Shown: positions 48,131-61,500, numbered from the stretch's first letter. The stretch is 64,000 bases of DNA from Takakia lepidozioides (GCA_030704615.1 CM060731.1:19656001-19720000), one strand, 5' to 3'. Translations and numbers: made by a program. The notes: generated by a model from the sequence alone, not told the origin.

Positions 48131-48800
48131 TCAGCTGCAAACAAGTTCCCACACTGAGAAATTGCACCGCAAAAATGGATGTAGGGGAAGCACGTCGAAA
48201 GAAATAGCCATGAGCACTTCAGCAAGCAAAACATCCATATTACGGTATTGGAAAAGTGTGCTTACCGGGCCTGCGCCACTTGGTTTTGGATTCAGAAATG
48301 TTTCCTCCAAGTACACATCAATGTAATGAGCAGTAAACATGCCACATTCCCAGTTGGAGACTTGTTGGGGCACAAGGGGGGTCACCCACCGCTTTGGGTG
48401 TGTGACCTCTGTCCATTTTGGGTTTGGAGGGTACAATCCTAGCAGTACAGCCCACACTCTTGCAAACAGAGGGCTTCAACATCTTGTGTTTATGCGTGCT
48501 TTTAATGAAGGTACCGCTCGTGTTCCAAAGTAACAACACTCTAGTGGTCGCTACACAAAACATTCACACCTTCAGCTTAGTCTTCATCAGGATGTGCATG
48601 AAAAGGAACCCATACGCACGCAAGTGATAGGAACAGAGGCAGGTTAAATTGAGAAAACTCACTTAAATGTAACAGGGACAACGAGCACTTTGACACCAAC
48701 ACAGTCAAGGGTAGGGAACCTTGTGTCCACCCAAGCCTGTATGGAGCTCACTCCGTTTCCGAATTTCTTGCAATGGTCGTGAAGGGAAATCTAGGCAAAG
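48131..48800 (-). pseudogene. C48 (Ulp1-like) cysteine protease fragment
   Basis: Minus-strand segments read LDCVGVKVLVVPVTF (ending near 48662 at a GTGAGT donor) and, after a possible intron, VWAVLLGLYPPNPKW, VPQQVSNWECGMFTAHYIDV and YLEETF. The oxyanion Gln and nucleophile Cys spacing (Q-x5-C-G-x-F; Cys codon 48344-48346) matches the QxxxxDCGxF motif of the Ulp1/SENP family, with Asp replaced by Glu. The usual HW before the beta strand reads VW, so the catalytic His seems absent. Many plant and animal DNA transposons carry such a protease. Probably the 3' end of the decayed gene running from 53.2 kb. Confidence 0.5.
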
Positions 48801-49579
48801 CTGTCTAGCACACGAATTTTACTGCACACATAATTTGGAAGGGAAATTTTTTTGCAACACACCCAAAAGTCCATGACACACTTGTCCAGCCCCTTTTATC
48901 TACCAGATCATCTGCATCTTCTAGTCTAAGAGGGATCTGAGGGGACAACGAATATTGGAAGAACCAGACGTCTGTCTTCTTGCTCACCACTACACCACAG
49001 CAAATCCTGAACAGACCCCACAGAGCATGTCAAGTGGCTGCATGGACAATGTAAGCACACATTGTAGTTTCAAACATGATTGAAGGTATACCATAAGATT
49101 TACGATAAAGAAGGGTGCACGAGCATTGAACTCACATCATGTTTTCCATCGCCTCATGAATTCTGCGCATCCACGAACACATCGCATTATCATAATAGCA
49201 CAATCTGCATAACAGTATCACTGTATGGGCCAAAAAAACATGTGCATGTGCAACGAATGCAAATGCTTACCTAGACAATGTTTTTTTTCGGAGGGCTGCA
49301 ACTACTTGTTTATCGGTGGATGGAACTTTACATAGCGGAGGAAGGTCTGCACTGGCAGGTGGAGTGGTATGGGTGGCAATGGGATTGGCAAAGGCAATAG
49401 AGCGAGAGCATTTAGGTCCTTTGTGCACACTCCCATGCACATCACCATTAGATCGTGTCGTGGCGTATGTGTTGTGAGGAGTATTGAGACCATCAAACAT
49501 CATCTTGAAACGACAAAGGGGGGAAGGCAAGGCCATAATCTGCCAATGCTGCATATCATACTGTTCAAGCAGTTCACCA

Positions 49580-50640
49580 TTAGGGGTTCTCCAAGATCCA
49601 ACTTTGGTTACTGCAGGTTGCATCCTCATCAGTAGGATATCGGACACTAATGGGGGGAGGACTCACAAAGGTATGTGCTGAAGTGAAAGACTCCAAAGGG
49701 GGGGGCGGTCCAGCAAAGTCAGGGAATACTTGACTGCAAGACAAGTCCATTTCAAGTTGAGTCAGGGGACTTGTTTCCGGACAAAGAAGGTCGGCATAGA
49801 CTTCTGAAAAATGCACATTATGTTCGGGGAGGTGGTGGAGAAGTCATGATGCTTCATCATCAGGTGTGCATTCAATCGCTTTCCCATTGTTGGTTGTGGA
49901 TGCAAGGTCATCAGTATTCCCCTCTGAGGGCATGCCTGCTGGAACAAAGAGGACCAGTTTCCGCCGCCTGCTGCACCTCATTTTCTCCATTTTGTGACTG
50001 AGGCATGGTTTTGGTGGCAAGCTCCACAACATTGTACAATGTTGCAATATTTGCATTCGCGGGGATGGCTGCAAGGTGTGCGGTCGTCTGTGTGATGGGT
50101 GATGAATGCAGTTGCTGGATGACACCCCACTTCCCAACGTCACCAGCCGCTTTTGCAAAATGCGCTTCAGCCACCCCCTGCCTAGCTCTGATGAGAGCAT
50201 CTGCACTGTGTTCCACACTTTTCAAAGCCTGCAACACGGGGGATTCACCATAGTTGAAGCTGCCTGCACACATCCAAAGCAGAACTTGCACATGAGGCCG
50301 GGTTAAGGATGGATTCAGCACTCGACAACATGGTGGACAATATTATTTGCGAAATCAATGAAATCTTGCAGCGTGGACATTCAAAGCATTGTAATGGCAT
50401 ACCTGGTGGGCAAGGAAGCCACCCCATATCCAAGTCCTCGCGATACCTCAACATTTCAGTAAATTCAAGGATGGCTTTATCAACCTCCATTCCTGGTTGT
50501 CCCCCTCCAAGTCTGTCCTCAAGGTCTGCCACAGAGTCCAGGGTAGTTGCAACGAAGAGTGGACCAAAAAATTGAAGATGTGGCCTACATAAAAGTACAT
50601 AAGATAAAAAAACAAAAATCGTGAAAAAAAACCAAAACAT
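49580..50640 (-). pseudogene. Middle part of the minus-strand decayed gene, unknown
   Basis: Overlapping minus-strand frames look protein-like: 50590-50245 (FVATTLDSVADLEDRLGGGQ and EVDKAILEFTEMLRYREDLD) and 50321-49911 (ALKSVEHSADALIRARQGVA, then AEAHFAKAAGDVGKWGVIQQ). They are in different phases with plausible splice or indel joints. No domain was recognised. The position between a BED-like finger (53 kb) and a C48-like fragment (48.3 kb) on the same strand suggests they belong to the same transposon-borne gene. Confidence 0.35.
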
Positions 50641-51232
50641 GGATTCACTTGCACTATATCATGTGGAACGTCTATTGTTGGGATATTGTCATTTCAAATG
50701 GGAAAAAGAGAGATGTTATGGAGGATATATGCCGTCACGTGTCATCGGTGACGTAATCCAAACTTGACCATAATCACAACAGTACATGTTTTTGAAAATT
50801 TGACCTTGGCCCACCCTTCATCTATAATAAATGGTTGTATTTAATGAAGACAGTTCATGGGGTATTTTGGTTTTCATATTGTAAACTTTAAAGGACTTTA
50901 TGAAAATGGTTGTTATTGGTAGGTTGATAAAGTACATAAAATTTAGTTTAATGAGTAAAAATGTTAAAAAACTCTCACACTAGATTCTTTATCATAATAG
51001 CAAGGGAGGGCCAAGTCCCTTATTCCAATTATGTTACAAAATCTAACATATAATGAGTCCATAACAAGTTTTGTATGGAATGTAACAAAAGCTTATGGAC
51101 TTTTCATAAAGTCCATCACTTCTAGAGATAACGGTTTTTGGCGGCAAGTCTGAGAAAGTAGATACTACATGTAGATAGGTACAATGTTGTGAGTCTCTTT
51201 TAATAAATTTCATAGAAATATAAGATTGTAGA

Positions 51233-51802
51233 TCAAAACCAACAAACTATGTACAGGAAAAATGACGCAGTTACGTCAAAAAATGGACACTGTAGGCTGC
51301 AATCACCCTCCAGCACCTCTGTTGTAGCTTGCTCATATGGTGCCATGCAACCATACAGAAAGTATCCAATGTCAAAGAAATTATTGGCTGCATTTCTAAT
51401 GGCCACGTGACCCTCGGTTGTGTCCAGAAGTTGGTGGAGGAGGTCGCGCAACAAAGAGTTCCTTAGTGTGGACAAGGGAGTGGTCTTCTGGACGTGACAT
51501 ATCCAAATGAGACGCAACACCCGCATGAACTGTGGTGTTTTCGGAGGTGGTGCTGTGTTTCGACTTCCTGCCAAAATGCGCCATGAACAAGTGGGCTTCC
51601 TCCCGTGAATGTGTGAACATATTATTAGAGAGCTCTGGGATGTCACCCGCCTTGATAATTTGGAAAAGAGGGGACCAGCCCCATTTACTCTCATATATTT
51701 CGTCATTGACCTGTCTGTCCTATTGAAGCCAACCTCCACAAATTGAGTTTTTCTACTCTCCAACGCAGCCTGAGCAGCAACCTCCTTCAGCTCACAGTCC
51801 AT
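51233..51802 (-). pseudogene. Minus-strand decayed gene segment, unknown
   Basis: Segments in two frames alternate: MDCELKEVAAQAALESRKTQ at the start, then NNMFTHSREEAHLFMAHFGR in another frame, then RNSLLRDLLHQLLDTTEGHV in the first. Switching between phases within 400 bp indicates indels. The composition is protein-like but no family was recognised. Confidence 0.35.
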
Positions 51803-52299
51803 GATGGCAGCCCTGTACTTGTGATATTTGACAACATCATTGCACTCAGCTTATTGAGCTGCATGGTTAGGAGTAAAACCAGGACGTATTGAAAAGCACG
51901 CCAATGTCTTACGAAGAAGTGCCTCCTCCTGCAGTGGTGCATCATGCTGCTACCACACCATGACAGAGAATTGTACTGACAATAGAACAGACCCCGAAAT
52001 GGTCATGGATACAAAAACAATCCAAACAAAGACATTGCAATGCATGAGAACAAAACCCATGCAAAACAATGTTTTCAAATTCAAATGCATATAAGAGAAC
52101 ATGGTGCTGCAGATCCTGAGTTGTAAATGAGAATATGCACACCTGCCAATGCATGGTGAAGAAAATGCCACGAGCTTCAGCTACAGGTAATACTTGTGCC
52201 TCCAAGAGGAACAACCTTACAATAAAGATGCTAGAATACAAATTTGCATGAGAACATGACCATTCCATATACTTAAATGCGTGCTCACAGATGGACAAA

Positions 52300-53158
52300 T
52301 AAACATAGAGAGAAGAGGGCGGTCAGTGCAGGAGAGGCTTAGAAGAGGTATTACCATGCGTCGGACGAACCATTGACCATAGGCTTTACCCATCATACTA
52401 TTAGCAAATTCCGCGCTCCCCACAAGTGCGGCAAGACTTTCTAAAAAACAGGGATCATCAGGTGAAGGGAACCCATCATGCAACAAATTGTAGTCCATGA
52501 GGTAGCTGAGACATGGGCGTGCAACAGCTGCTGGTTTGGGGGCACGACAATGTCAAATTTCAGTATCAGAGAAGCTGCCACAAAGGCTTGTTTGGCCTCT
52601 TCTCTAGTCGTGGATTGAAGCAAAGCTGACTTGATCAATTGATCCAGAGTTGGTGCCATTGTATGTGTCCTCTTTGGTGGGTCTGGGAGCATGATAGTTT
52701 CCTCGTCCATTGCCAAGTCCCCTGCCTGAAGAGGTACATGGGAGTCCTTAGGTAGCCGCAAATGCCTCCTCCGCTTCATTTCTGGCTGAAATTCGTCTTC
52801 ACCCCCACTATCCTCCCGGCCCACCTTCGCCCACAAGTTTTTGCGCGGCAGATGCCCATGGTCCTTCAGAACAGTCTCCATCAATGCCCTCTGACCAGCT
52901 TCAAACACATGGTACATTTTGAGTTTAGCCCCACCCTTCCCAATAGCAGCACACCCATTTATCCTGTGAACGTTTAATTTTTTTTTTGTCTTTATATACC
53001 AGTTTACAATAGATACATATGAAAGGCTTCCTGTTATTATCCCCGGGTTCATGAACCCTTGCCCTCATGTAAGCCTCGCAAATCAGTGCTTCCCACTCAT
53101 CAGTATCGTATTCCTCATGGATCCGACGCGCTTTAAGCATGGTGGATTTTTTCACCAT
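52300..53158 (-). pseudogene. hAT-like transposase N-terminus with BED-like zinc finger
   Basis: Starting at the ATG at 53158, the frame reads MVKKSTMLKARRIHEEYDTD and then KPFICIYCKLVYKDKK. A ten-A run (about 52977-52986) shifts the frame, after which NVHRINGCAAIGKGGAKL follows: together C-x2-C...H...C, like the BED finger that starts many plant hAT transposases. Next come TLDQLIKSALLQSTTREEAK, QAFVAASLILKFDIVVPPNQ and, after a second shift near 52520, LMDYNLLHDGFPSPDDPC. The stretch resembles the region after the BED finger in hAT proteins only loosely. A GTAATA donor follows RRM near 52354. Confidence 0.4.
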
Positions 53159-53846
53159 TTCGGAAGTACAGGTGGACAGTGTACACCACACCTAACCTAA
53201 AGAAGCGGACGTTCATGTTAAGGCACAAACTGAGAGTGGGAAAGGGTACTAACATGGGCCCTCACAACGAAGTATAAGCCATTTCCATTCTGGACGCCAC
53301 CATCTCGCACAACCGAAAGAAGCCATGCATTTGGCACACAAAGAATAATGCATTGAAGGGAAGAGCAAGACATTGGCATCACAATGCCAATGCGAACACA
53401 ATGCGACGAGCAAAAAAAATCCATCAAACTCACATTAATCTCTGAACCCCTGCAGCTATAAGTCCTAGTTGAATATTCGTGTCTCCATGAGTGTATATTC
53501 AGATTTTTATTACTGTATGCAAAATTCTTAGATTATGAATAGAGGGTTCTTGAAAATGAGGCAAGTTGGTCATCATTGTCTCATATGTGGGGCAGACAAA
53601 GATTGTTGGAGATAAAAGGCGGCCTCATGAGCCTCACGTTGTGCACTTCCCAATGAAACCCAACAATTTCACAACCCTCCAGAGATCGTACAACCCAGGC
53701 CTTGCCCCCAAGTAGTATGGTTTGATGTTTAGGGTGTATGGTTCAATATGGACAATGGATATGATGATGACATTTATTTAACAGAAATCCTCAAAGTACG
53801 TGACATAAAATAATTATCTTTGAATGTGATTGTCCCACTTATTCAG

Positions 53847-55539
53847 TTAATCACAATTACATACAAGAGCTTGTGTAATTAAAAGTTGGAGAGCTTCCCT
53901 ACTTAACACGGTATTACCAATGAGGTCCAATTGATCAAAATATCTATGTTCATGCGTTGCCAAACCACAATACCGAGACATGTAGTAGTGGAGATGAAAA
54001 CAAGAGATCGAATCCTTCCCAACCTTTCCAATTTCATAAGCTTGTGCACGGACACGAACCATGTCAGGAATGAGTTCAGCTCCTTTGGTAGGAAGGTCAT
54101 GCAAACCACCTGCACATCGCCACCTTTGATTCCCACGAGGCCCCAAGTCTTGGTTACCAATGTGTCGGGGGTCTTTCCTGAATCGTGGGTCATCAATGAG
54201 GTGGCTGGTCCATCTACATGATCAAACACATCACCACATTAGAATAACATTCCAATGTAAATTGTAGCTTAACAATGAAAGTACAAACAAGAGAAAACCA
54301 TGAGCTTACCCATGCAAACATTCATACTCGCGAAAGAAACGAGCAGGAACATGTGATCGACGATATCGACCGTTTTCATTAATCGTGCGAACTCGATGTC
54401 CATTCCAAATCTTCACGTATTCATCAACAGCTTCTTGTAGTATGGGCATATATACGTCAATAAAAGATTCTCGTTGCCACGGATCGTCCATATCCAATAA
54501 TCCATCATTGACCATTGCTTGGAAGCAATTTTTGTAGTAGAACATTACCTTCTCCCATAGATGCCGCCAAAAGTGTTCAATCCTCTAACGTGGTGATTAC
54601 ACCACACAAAGTATTAGGAATATGCACAACATTACACACTCAATGATTAATAAAGATGAACCAAGAAATATGACAGAAACGTAAAGTTGATATGCAAGAT
54701 AGAATTGTATAGAACACTAACCTGATTGTGTGTAGAAGACCCAATCAAGTACGGATTGGGTGTTTCATCACGTATGGCTTCAATGTGTTGTTTTATAAGA
54801 GAGTGCTCTACTGCAAAATCAGATCGAATTCGTAAAGGTGCTCCAAACTTGGAAACTGCATCGTGATATCATTTGAAAATGGTTTTTTCTTTCTTGTTTC
54901 TTGCAACGTTCGCCCATAAAACAAAATGAGAGGCCCCATCAATGCCAGCATGTACTCGAAGACAAATCATAATCAATTTGTCATAAGCTGCACCACGAAT
55001 TGCATACATGTTTTAGTTTGCCTACAATTTTGTGCGATATATAATACAAGAAAACGTCTTGCATGTGCATCTTCAAAGAACATTAAGATGCATGAGATAA
55101 AATACTTACAGTCAATGTGCCATAGAGCCATAGGCATTGTCACATTATACTGAGTCCTCCGAATTGCCTGTGCCCTTCTCCTACGCTCATAATGGTAGGG
55201 TGAGATGATTTTCAAAGCTTCCCCCACCTTCCTTCGAGGAATCCGCCAATTTGACCTCCTTAAGGCAGATTGCACTGTTCTCATTCCCCAATTTGACCCA
55301 TCCTCTTCAATAGGAAGTAACTCTTGAATATTTTCACACAAGCGTTGGACACTCAATTCATGATGAACTTTGAAAGGAGACCCTTGGACTTCTGATAGCA
55401 ATCTTCTCAATGGTCGTACATCATCAAAAGAAAGGGCAGTGGCGATTGATTTCATTGTGGCACCCTCATTCAACATTGCTTCCACATAAAGTACTAAATC
55501 ATCCACTACTTTGTCACCATCCAAATGGTTGTTTTCCAT
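53847..55539 (-). pseudogene. Spliced DDE integrase-like gene, one internal stop
   Basis: Four exons on the minus strand join in frame: 55539-55110, 54987-54722, 54584-54310, 54213-53847, with donors GTAAGT, GTTAGT, GTAAGC and all acceptors AG; 445 codons. The retroviral-integrase-type core shows the first Asp in MALWHID (D143), GIDGASHFVLWANV, the second Asp in APLRIRSDF (D200) and the Glu after STHNQ in RIEHFWRHLW (E235), about 34 residues after D200. The N-terminal part (MRTVQSALRRSNWRIPRRKV) looks like a helix-turn-helix. This layout matches a eukaryotic family of integrase-core proteins known to me from animals and other eukaryotes (WHID, GIDG, RSD, HNQRIERLWRD). A TGA at 54871-54869 replaces one residue in exon 2. 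Apart from that stop, the whole frame is preserved, so decay is recent or the stop is an error. Confidence 0.7.
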
Positions 55540-56980
55540 GCTCACATGATCTGTCTTATCTCTGCTTAATAGCCCCAGTGCCAATGCCTTCGACCTTGCC
55601 CTTGTTGTAATTGTTTGCTGTTAATTCTGTAGTCACTGCATCCACTCACACACTCCCCATAGGACTCACGTCACTAAAGTTCACATAGGCTATCAAGTAG
55701 ATGAACCAAATGTACTTTGAAACAACAACTACTCTATCCTAAAATGTATTAGCAAACCACAGTACACAGTGTGGGCAGGTTGAAGACAAACCATGTGATC
55801 AAGCTCTTTCTTTCAGTGTGTGTGTTGAGGAGTGTTTGGTAACCCACTCTACTACCCCTAAAGTTCTCTCCTCAAAACTCATGAGTCACCTGCACGTACA
55901 CAAGAACTACAGCTTTAGCTAATCGCAATTCAATTGAATTGGCATCTGATCAAGTGAATTGCGCTGCATTTCACATCAAGGCCTTTTTGGAATTCCCTAC
56001 ACGTAATACATGAAACGGTTTTACATCAACTATCAACTGTATTACCACCACGCATGCATCCATATGTGAAGGTTGTCATATATGCATGCATCGTCTCACA
56101 TGTATGCATGTCTGCTCATATATGCATTGTTCATAATACAGATTAGGACGTGATCGTGCTTTGCGGAAGTGATTGTGAGGTGCTTACACAGACGCTGAAG
56201 GCGACGCTTCGTATGCGAGGGAACATCTCTCAACAACCACGTCGCATCAAGCGTGCCACCGTCTCTATCGGTGCCGTATTGCCTGGTCTGGAAACATCAT
56301 GTGTAGATGAGTGAACGTTGTGGCAAGTTGAGTGAAAGATATGCCCCGGAGGAAAGCGCTTTCGAAGGAGTTCTCAGCAGCGTCAGTCTTTCCTGTTTCA
56401 TGGTAGTCATTTGCTTTGGTTACACACCCTTCGCCCACTTTTTTCATGTAAGTAGCGCTTGGATCCTGTGCAACACGATTCGGAAGGAAGTGTACGTATA
56501 CCAAAACGCTTTCCTTTTCATTTGTTTTGTTGCGCTACTGCTCTTCTCATGCTCGGGAGCTTCTGTTGATCGCCTATATCATTCCCGTGTTGCAGGTGAA
56601 GCTACAAGGCCTGCTAACTCCCTTGTCTCTTATATGCCATGTACCTTGAGTTTAAAATCTGATAACTTGTGTTCTGTTGATTGGAGTCATGGTTTCTCCA
56701 ACTGCTGTATACCTTCCATAGCCACCGAGAGGTCTATCTCTCCAGGTTCTGGAACACTCCTGTAGCCTGTACAACCACAAAGTAGAATTTTTTTGCTTCC
56801 ATGTACATTTATTTTTCTCACATAAGTGGTCAACAACCTTACACTTGGCATGATGATGATAGGTATGACAGGTATGATGATGAATGGTATCACTTGGCAT
56901 GATAGGTTAGGAGTCTACTTTGAGATGCCCAAGTCAAGTTTCAACCTCTACTGAATGGACGCCCTTTGCGCAGGTGTAGC
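55540..56980. other. Intergenic between integrase-like gene and satellite
   Basis: A plus-strand ATG frame at 56307-56765 (152 codons) contains hydrophobic stretches such as FLFICFVALLLFSCSG but no recognised domain and is probably chance. Several ATGCAT-rich motifs occur at 56050-56130. Confidence 0.45.
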
Positions 56981-56984
56981 AGTA

Positions 56985-57810
56985 TAGCGCTTGATTACAA
57001 CGGAACTTAGTTAGTTTTGGTAAATTAGTCTATATGCAGGTAGAGGTATCGTCATTGGGTACTAGCCCTGTTTGGTATACTCACAGAGGTACAGCGCTTG
57101 ATTCCAAAGAAACTTAGTCAAAACTACACCATCTGTAGGTAAGGGTATCGTTATGAGGTAGTTTCCCTGTTTGGTATACTCACAGAGGTACAGCGCTTGA
57201 TTCCAAAGAAACTTAGTCAAAACTACACTATATGTAGGTAAGGGTATCGTTATGAGATAGTTTCCCTGTTTGGTATACCTACAGAGGTATAGCGTTTGAT
57301 TTACAAATAAATTTGATGTCAAAAACAGTGTATATTTATGGGCAGAGGTAGTAGCCCTGATTAGTATACCGACAGAGGTATAACACTTCATTGACAAAGA
57401 AACTTAGTTATATATACTAGTACAGGTATCATCATTAGGTTGTAGCCCTGTTTGATATATCTGCAGAGGTATAGTATTTCATTTTACAAGAAAAGTTGGC
57501 CAAATTAATCTATATTTATGCGGAGGTATCGTCATGAGACAGTAGCCCTGTTTAGTATACCACCAGAGGTATAGCGCCTGACTTACAAAGAAACTTGGTC
57601 AAATCAGCCTATATGCAGGTTGACGTATCGTTATGAGGTAGTTCCCCTGTTTAGTATACCTACAGAGGTATAACGCATGATAGCCAAAGAAACTCAAGAT
57701 AAATCAGGCTGTAGGTATCGTTAAGAGGTAATAGTCATGTTTGGTTTACCTACAGAGATATACTGTCTGGAAGACAAAGAAACCTAAGATAATTCAGTCT
57801 ATATGCCCCT
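56985..57810. repeat. Satellite-like tandem array, ~99-bp unit, about 8 copies
   Basis: Each unit contains CAGAGGTAYAGCGCTTGATT, CAAAGAAACTTAG, GTATCGTTATGAGGTAGT and CCCTGTTTGGTATAC. Starts of the CGCTTGAT element at 57095, 57194 and 57293 (as CGTTTGAT) give an exact 99-bp period. Later units (to about 57790) are more diverged and 88-100 bp long. Because 99 is divisible by 3, three units keep an open minus-strand frame, but I take that as accidental. Confidence 0.92.
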
Positions 57811-58570
57811 GGTCGCAGCTGAAAAAATGACTTCCCGCACAACAAAAGCTCAGACATATCTGCATAAGACCATAGGAGTGCCCAAATTAGTGAACACATG
57901 TTACCTTACCCACTTTCTTATTGCCAATTGTGTAATGCTGCGGATGTTTCTAAACCTTAAAATGACATTGGATAAACCCTAAAACATGTGTGAGATTTCA
58001 CTAGCTTTCAAGGACAACAACAGGGCATGACCAATTCATCAAAGAAGACAATCTTGAACTGTGATACTTCTCATGGGGTGATATTTACAATGTAATAATG
58101 TCTTGAAGCTTTATATAAATCATACGGCAGGTGGGCCTCTCTCCCACCCTCTCCCCCAAGACTAAAACATATTAGAGCACTTCATACAGCGCATAAGAAT
58201 GTCAAACTAGCTAATAAACATTTTATAGTAGAGTACTCAACTTACCATATTAAATATGCAGTATAGCAACATTCCATTAATGGGTGCAAGAAGATAGGGG
58301 ACCGCAGCTATACCTCACTGTCAAAATCCTCATCCATTGATGACGTCTGTGCAAAAGTCACCAACAGCTGGAAATGTAACAACCGACAACAAAAATGGAT
58401 TCCCGTCCTTGGGCCACAACCAGATGGCACTACTCAGCGAACTTGTAACACTTAACATTCAACCAAATGTCACACTCACAGTACCACTCCAAGAGCATTT
58501 CAATTATCTATGATACCACAAAATCAACCCCTCTGTTTGAGCCATGATTCATACCCTTCACCTCCACATG
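57811..58570. other. Intergenic, no supported gene
   Basis: AT-rich sequence with no open frame or bounded repeat that I can support. Confidence 0.5.
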
Positions 58571-61500
58571 TCATGCACAACCATAACTACTATCCATGGT
58601 AGAATAGTTAATCTTCGTCATCATCATTGAGGCATCTTTGTATGGGGGAAGATATAGAACTTGAAAGCAAGTGCTTGCTTGAATGCATGGATAGTCATGT
58701 CGATTGAGAAGTTGTATATTGATGTCTTTGCTGCCAAAGTACTCCAATCCAGTGATAAAAATAGCCAATCGAGACCTCTCAGCATAGGTCATTTGATCCA
58801 CACAATCTCGAAACCATTTTTGTTGGAGGGGCAATATAGATACATCAAATATGCACTTCCTCAAGAAATCACTTGCTTCAATTGCACAGGCACCATTGAA
58901 TACAACACGCATTGTATCAAGAGATATGCCTTTCAAACTGTCTTTCATTCGATCTTTTATGGTGGGTGCACATGGTGCTTGTTCCACAGCCATGTAAAAC
59001 CCCTCTTGCATTGCCTTCACAATCAAATGCGTCCATTGAAAAGATGACTCCAAACAATGGCTCCAATCTTGTGCTCAACTTCAGATTCCCAATTTTCTTC
59101 TGTCAGATTGAAATCCGAGAATGTCCAAGCCAAGTCTTCATGTGTTTCATCCTCTTGGAGTCTTCGAATCAATTTCATTGCCTCATCTCTTGATTTTCTA
59201 AGGCAATTTAAGATTGACCATTTTGCGGCCCAGCCCAATCGAAAATCACGTTCTAAATCCTTTTTCATTTTGGGCTCCACACCAACGGACATGTTTTTGG
59301 ACTCGGGGACTTGGTCACAAAACATGACCAAAGTTGCGAATGAAAAAGGTCTTGAGACTTCCAATTCGTTCGATGCGAGCATGAAGATCAAATGCCCTAG
59401 CATTTTGGCCTGCAATATGCACAAACAAATAGTAAGAATCAACAATGATACCTAACATTCAAACACAAGAAATGACTGTCATGGGAGTATCTTTAAAAAT
59501 AATTCATGCATGTCAATCTAAAACAAATGACTTTGCAATCCAAATCTCACCGCATCCAATTGAATGTCTGTGCGTATGACCTCAGAATCCAATTTTGGAT
59601 GCAACAACTTTCCTTGAAGATTATCAGGATATTCAAATATGGAATTGTAGCTCTGAAAACCAACAACAAAATCATCAGTCTTTGCTAGTACAATTCAAGT
59701 TTGTCATAAAATGCAAAAAGCACAAAAAACATTCATAAGTATGCAAAATGTGCATCAAAGCAAAAGATTACAAATAATCTTAAGACATGAAAAAAGTTTG
59801 TGTTTACTGCTTACGAAAGAGGTAGACCAAAATTGCTTCCAAGTATTTGTAAGCCATGCATCACGCAAACCATCTTCATCGATAGTCAATCTTTCAGCAA
59901 TGCCGCTGCAATGAATAAATTCAACCTTTGGTCTATAGCAAGCTCTTTCATGTTTGATCTCATTCCATTCAAGGTTGAAAGCTTGAAGCTCCTTCGTTTG
60001 GGTCACCTTGAAAAACAACACGGAAATTTCAACAACTTCGAAATGTCTAATTCTAAGTGAAAGCAAGCTTACAAAATTAAATACGATCATGACAGTGCAT
60101 GAACTCACCGGAATCTTGGTAATAGTGATGTTGGAAAAGCCCAACCATTTTTGTACGGCTTGAAAACAATTTGACTCATATAATACCGTTGGTATTTCAA
60201 TATGGCTTCATCAACCTTCTCTCTTGATTGCAAAAGTGTCGCCTCATCTTGGTGAGTCTCAATTTTGTCTGAGCAACACATAAGCTCAAGGTGGGCCCTT
60301 GAAAATTTGGTAAAAGCACATAACTTCAATGTCTCATGGATTCTTTGACTGAAGGTGTGATCTTCATCACCTAGAGAACCTCCATTGATGCTGTAGTGTT
60401 GTAGAATCTCTTCTGCTGTTGGGATACATAGACCAACATTCAAGGACTTAGAGATAGCTAGATCCCATGCATCCCAATATTTCCAAAAAGGTCGCGCCAT
60501 GAGCTCAAACTGAATTCGAATATCGCCAGGATTATACATGCTCATGGAAGGGTGCATAGTAACCCTACTGAGATTATCCTCAGATGTAGTGGAACCCCTA
60601 CGAAGCTCTTTTCTTTTAAAAAGCTCGTTACCAATACGTCTCAACACTTCATCATTGAAAGAATCTGTATGGAGCTCAACTTTAAACATGTCAAAAGCTG
60701 ACCAAAAAACTTGGGATCCCTGTTCATCCTTGTGGACATCGAGTGCTTCATATGCAGATTTAACATCACGTTCCCTCAATGCCTCGAAGTATGCCTCTTG
60801 ATGTTTGATCCATGTCTCTGCCATCTTGTTCAGAACTTCATCTTCAGCTGCCCATGTACAATGAGTGGGTGTTGAGGAGATTATGTCCATCTCATTAACA
60901 ATCATACTAGATGAGGAGGACATACCAACATGCGTTGTTGTGATTGGAGATGCAGGTAATGCCAGATTATAGTGACCTTGGACATTCCCCCGTTGCACGT
61001 TCCTACATCCACCTCGAGGCGGCTCACTCATAAAATCTGAATCAGAATCTCCAAGGCTGCTAGTCGGAATATTGCCACTTGATTGTTCCATCAATCCAAA
61101 CGAAGACACATCATTGTTTAATCTCGTGATGTGCAGGGTCGTAGAAGGCCTTACCCCATTTGAACCTCTGACACGCTTCGGTACTTGTGACGTACTATCA
61201 GCTTCAATGTGAGATGTTGTCATACCATAAGGCCTTTCGACCCTTCGAACATCTTGGGGCACTTGGGTGACATGAACATCTTGAACTTGTGATGGGGCCA
61301 TATGAAAAGGTTCACCATCGTTTGATGAGGATAGAGATTGAGAATCTTCAATCTCCATAGGCCTGATCTGTGCACTACCACATCGCCATCCATGGGCATT
61401 GGACCTTCTTTCATTGTCAACCTCCCTACACCTTCTATCCCTCTTCTTAGGTGGATTTCTTAGGAATTGTTGATAAGCAACAATTCCATCACTTGGGACT

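Noticed and set aside
56307-56765. ATG frame of 152 codons with a hydrophobic segment
   Set aside because: No domain, no splice or homology support, and the opposite strand is equally open in part.
57062-57397. Minus-strand frame with a 33-residue repeat
   Set aside because: It is a by-product of the 99-bp satellite period, which is divisible by three; outer units lose the frame.
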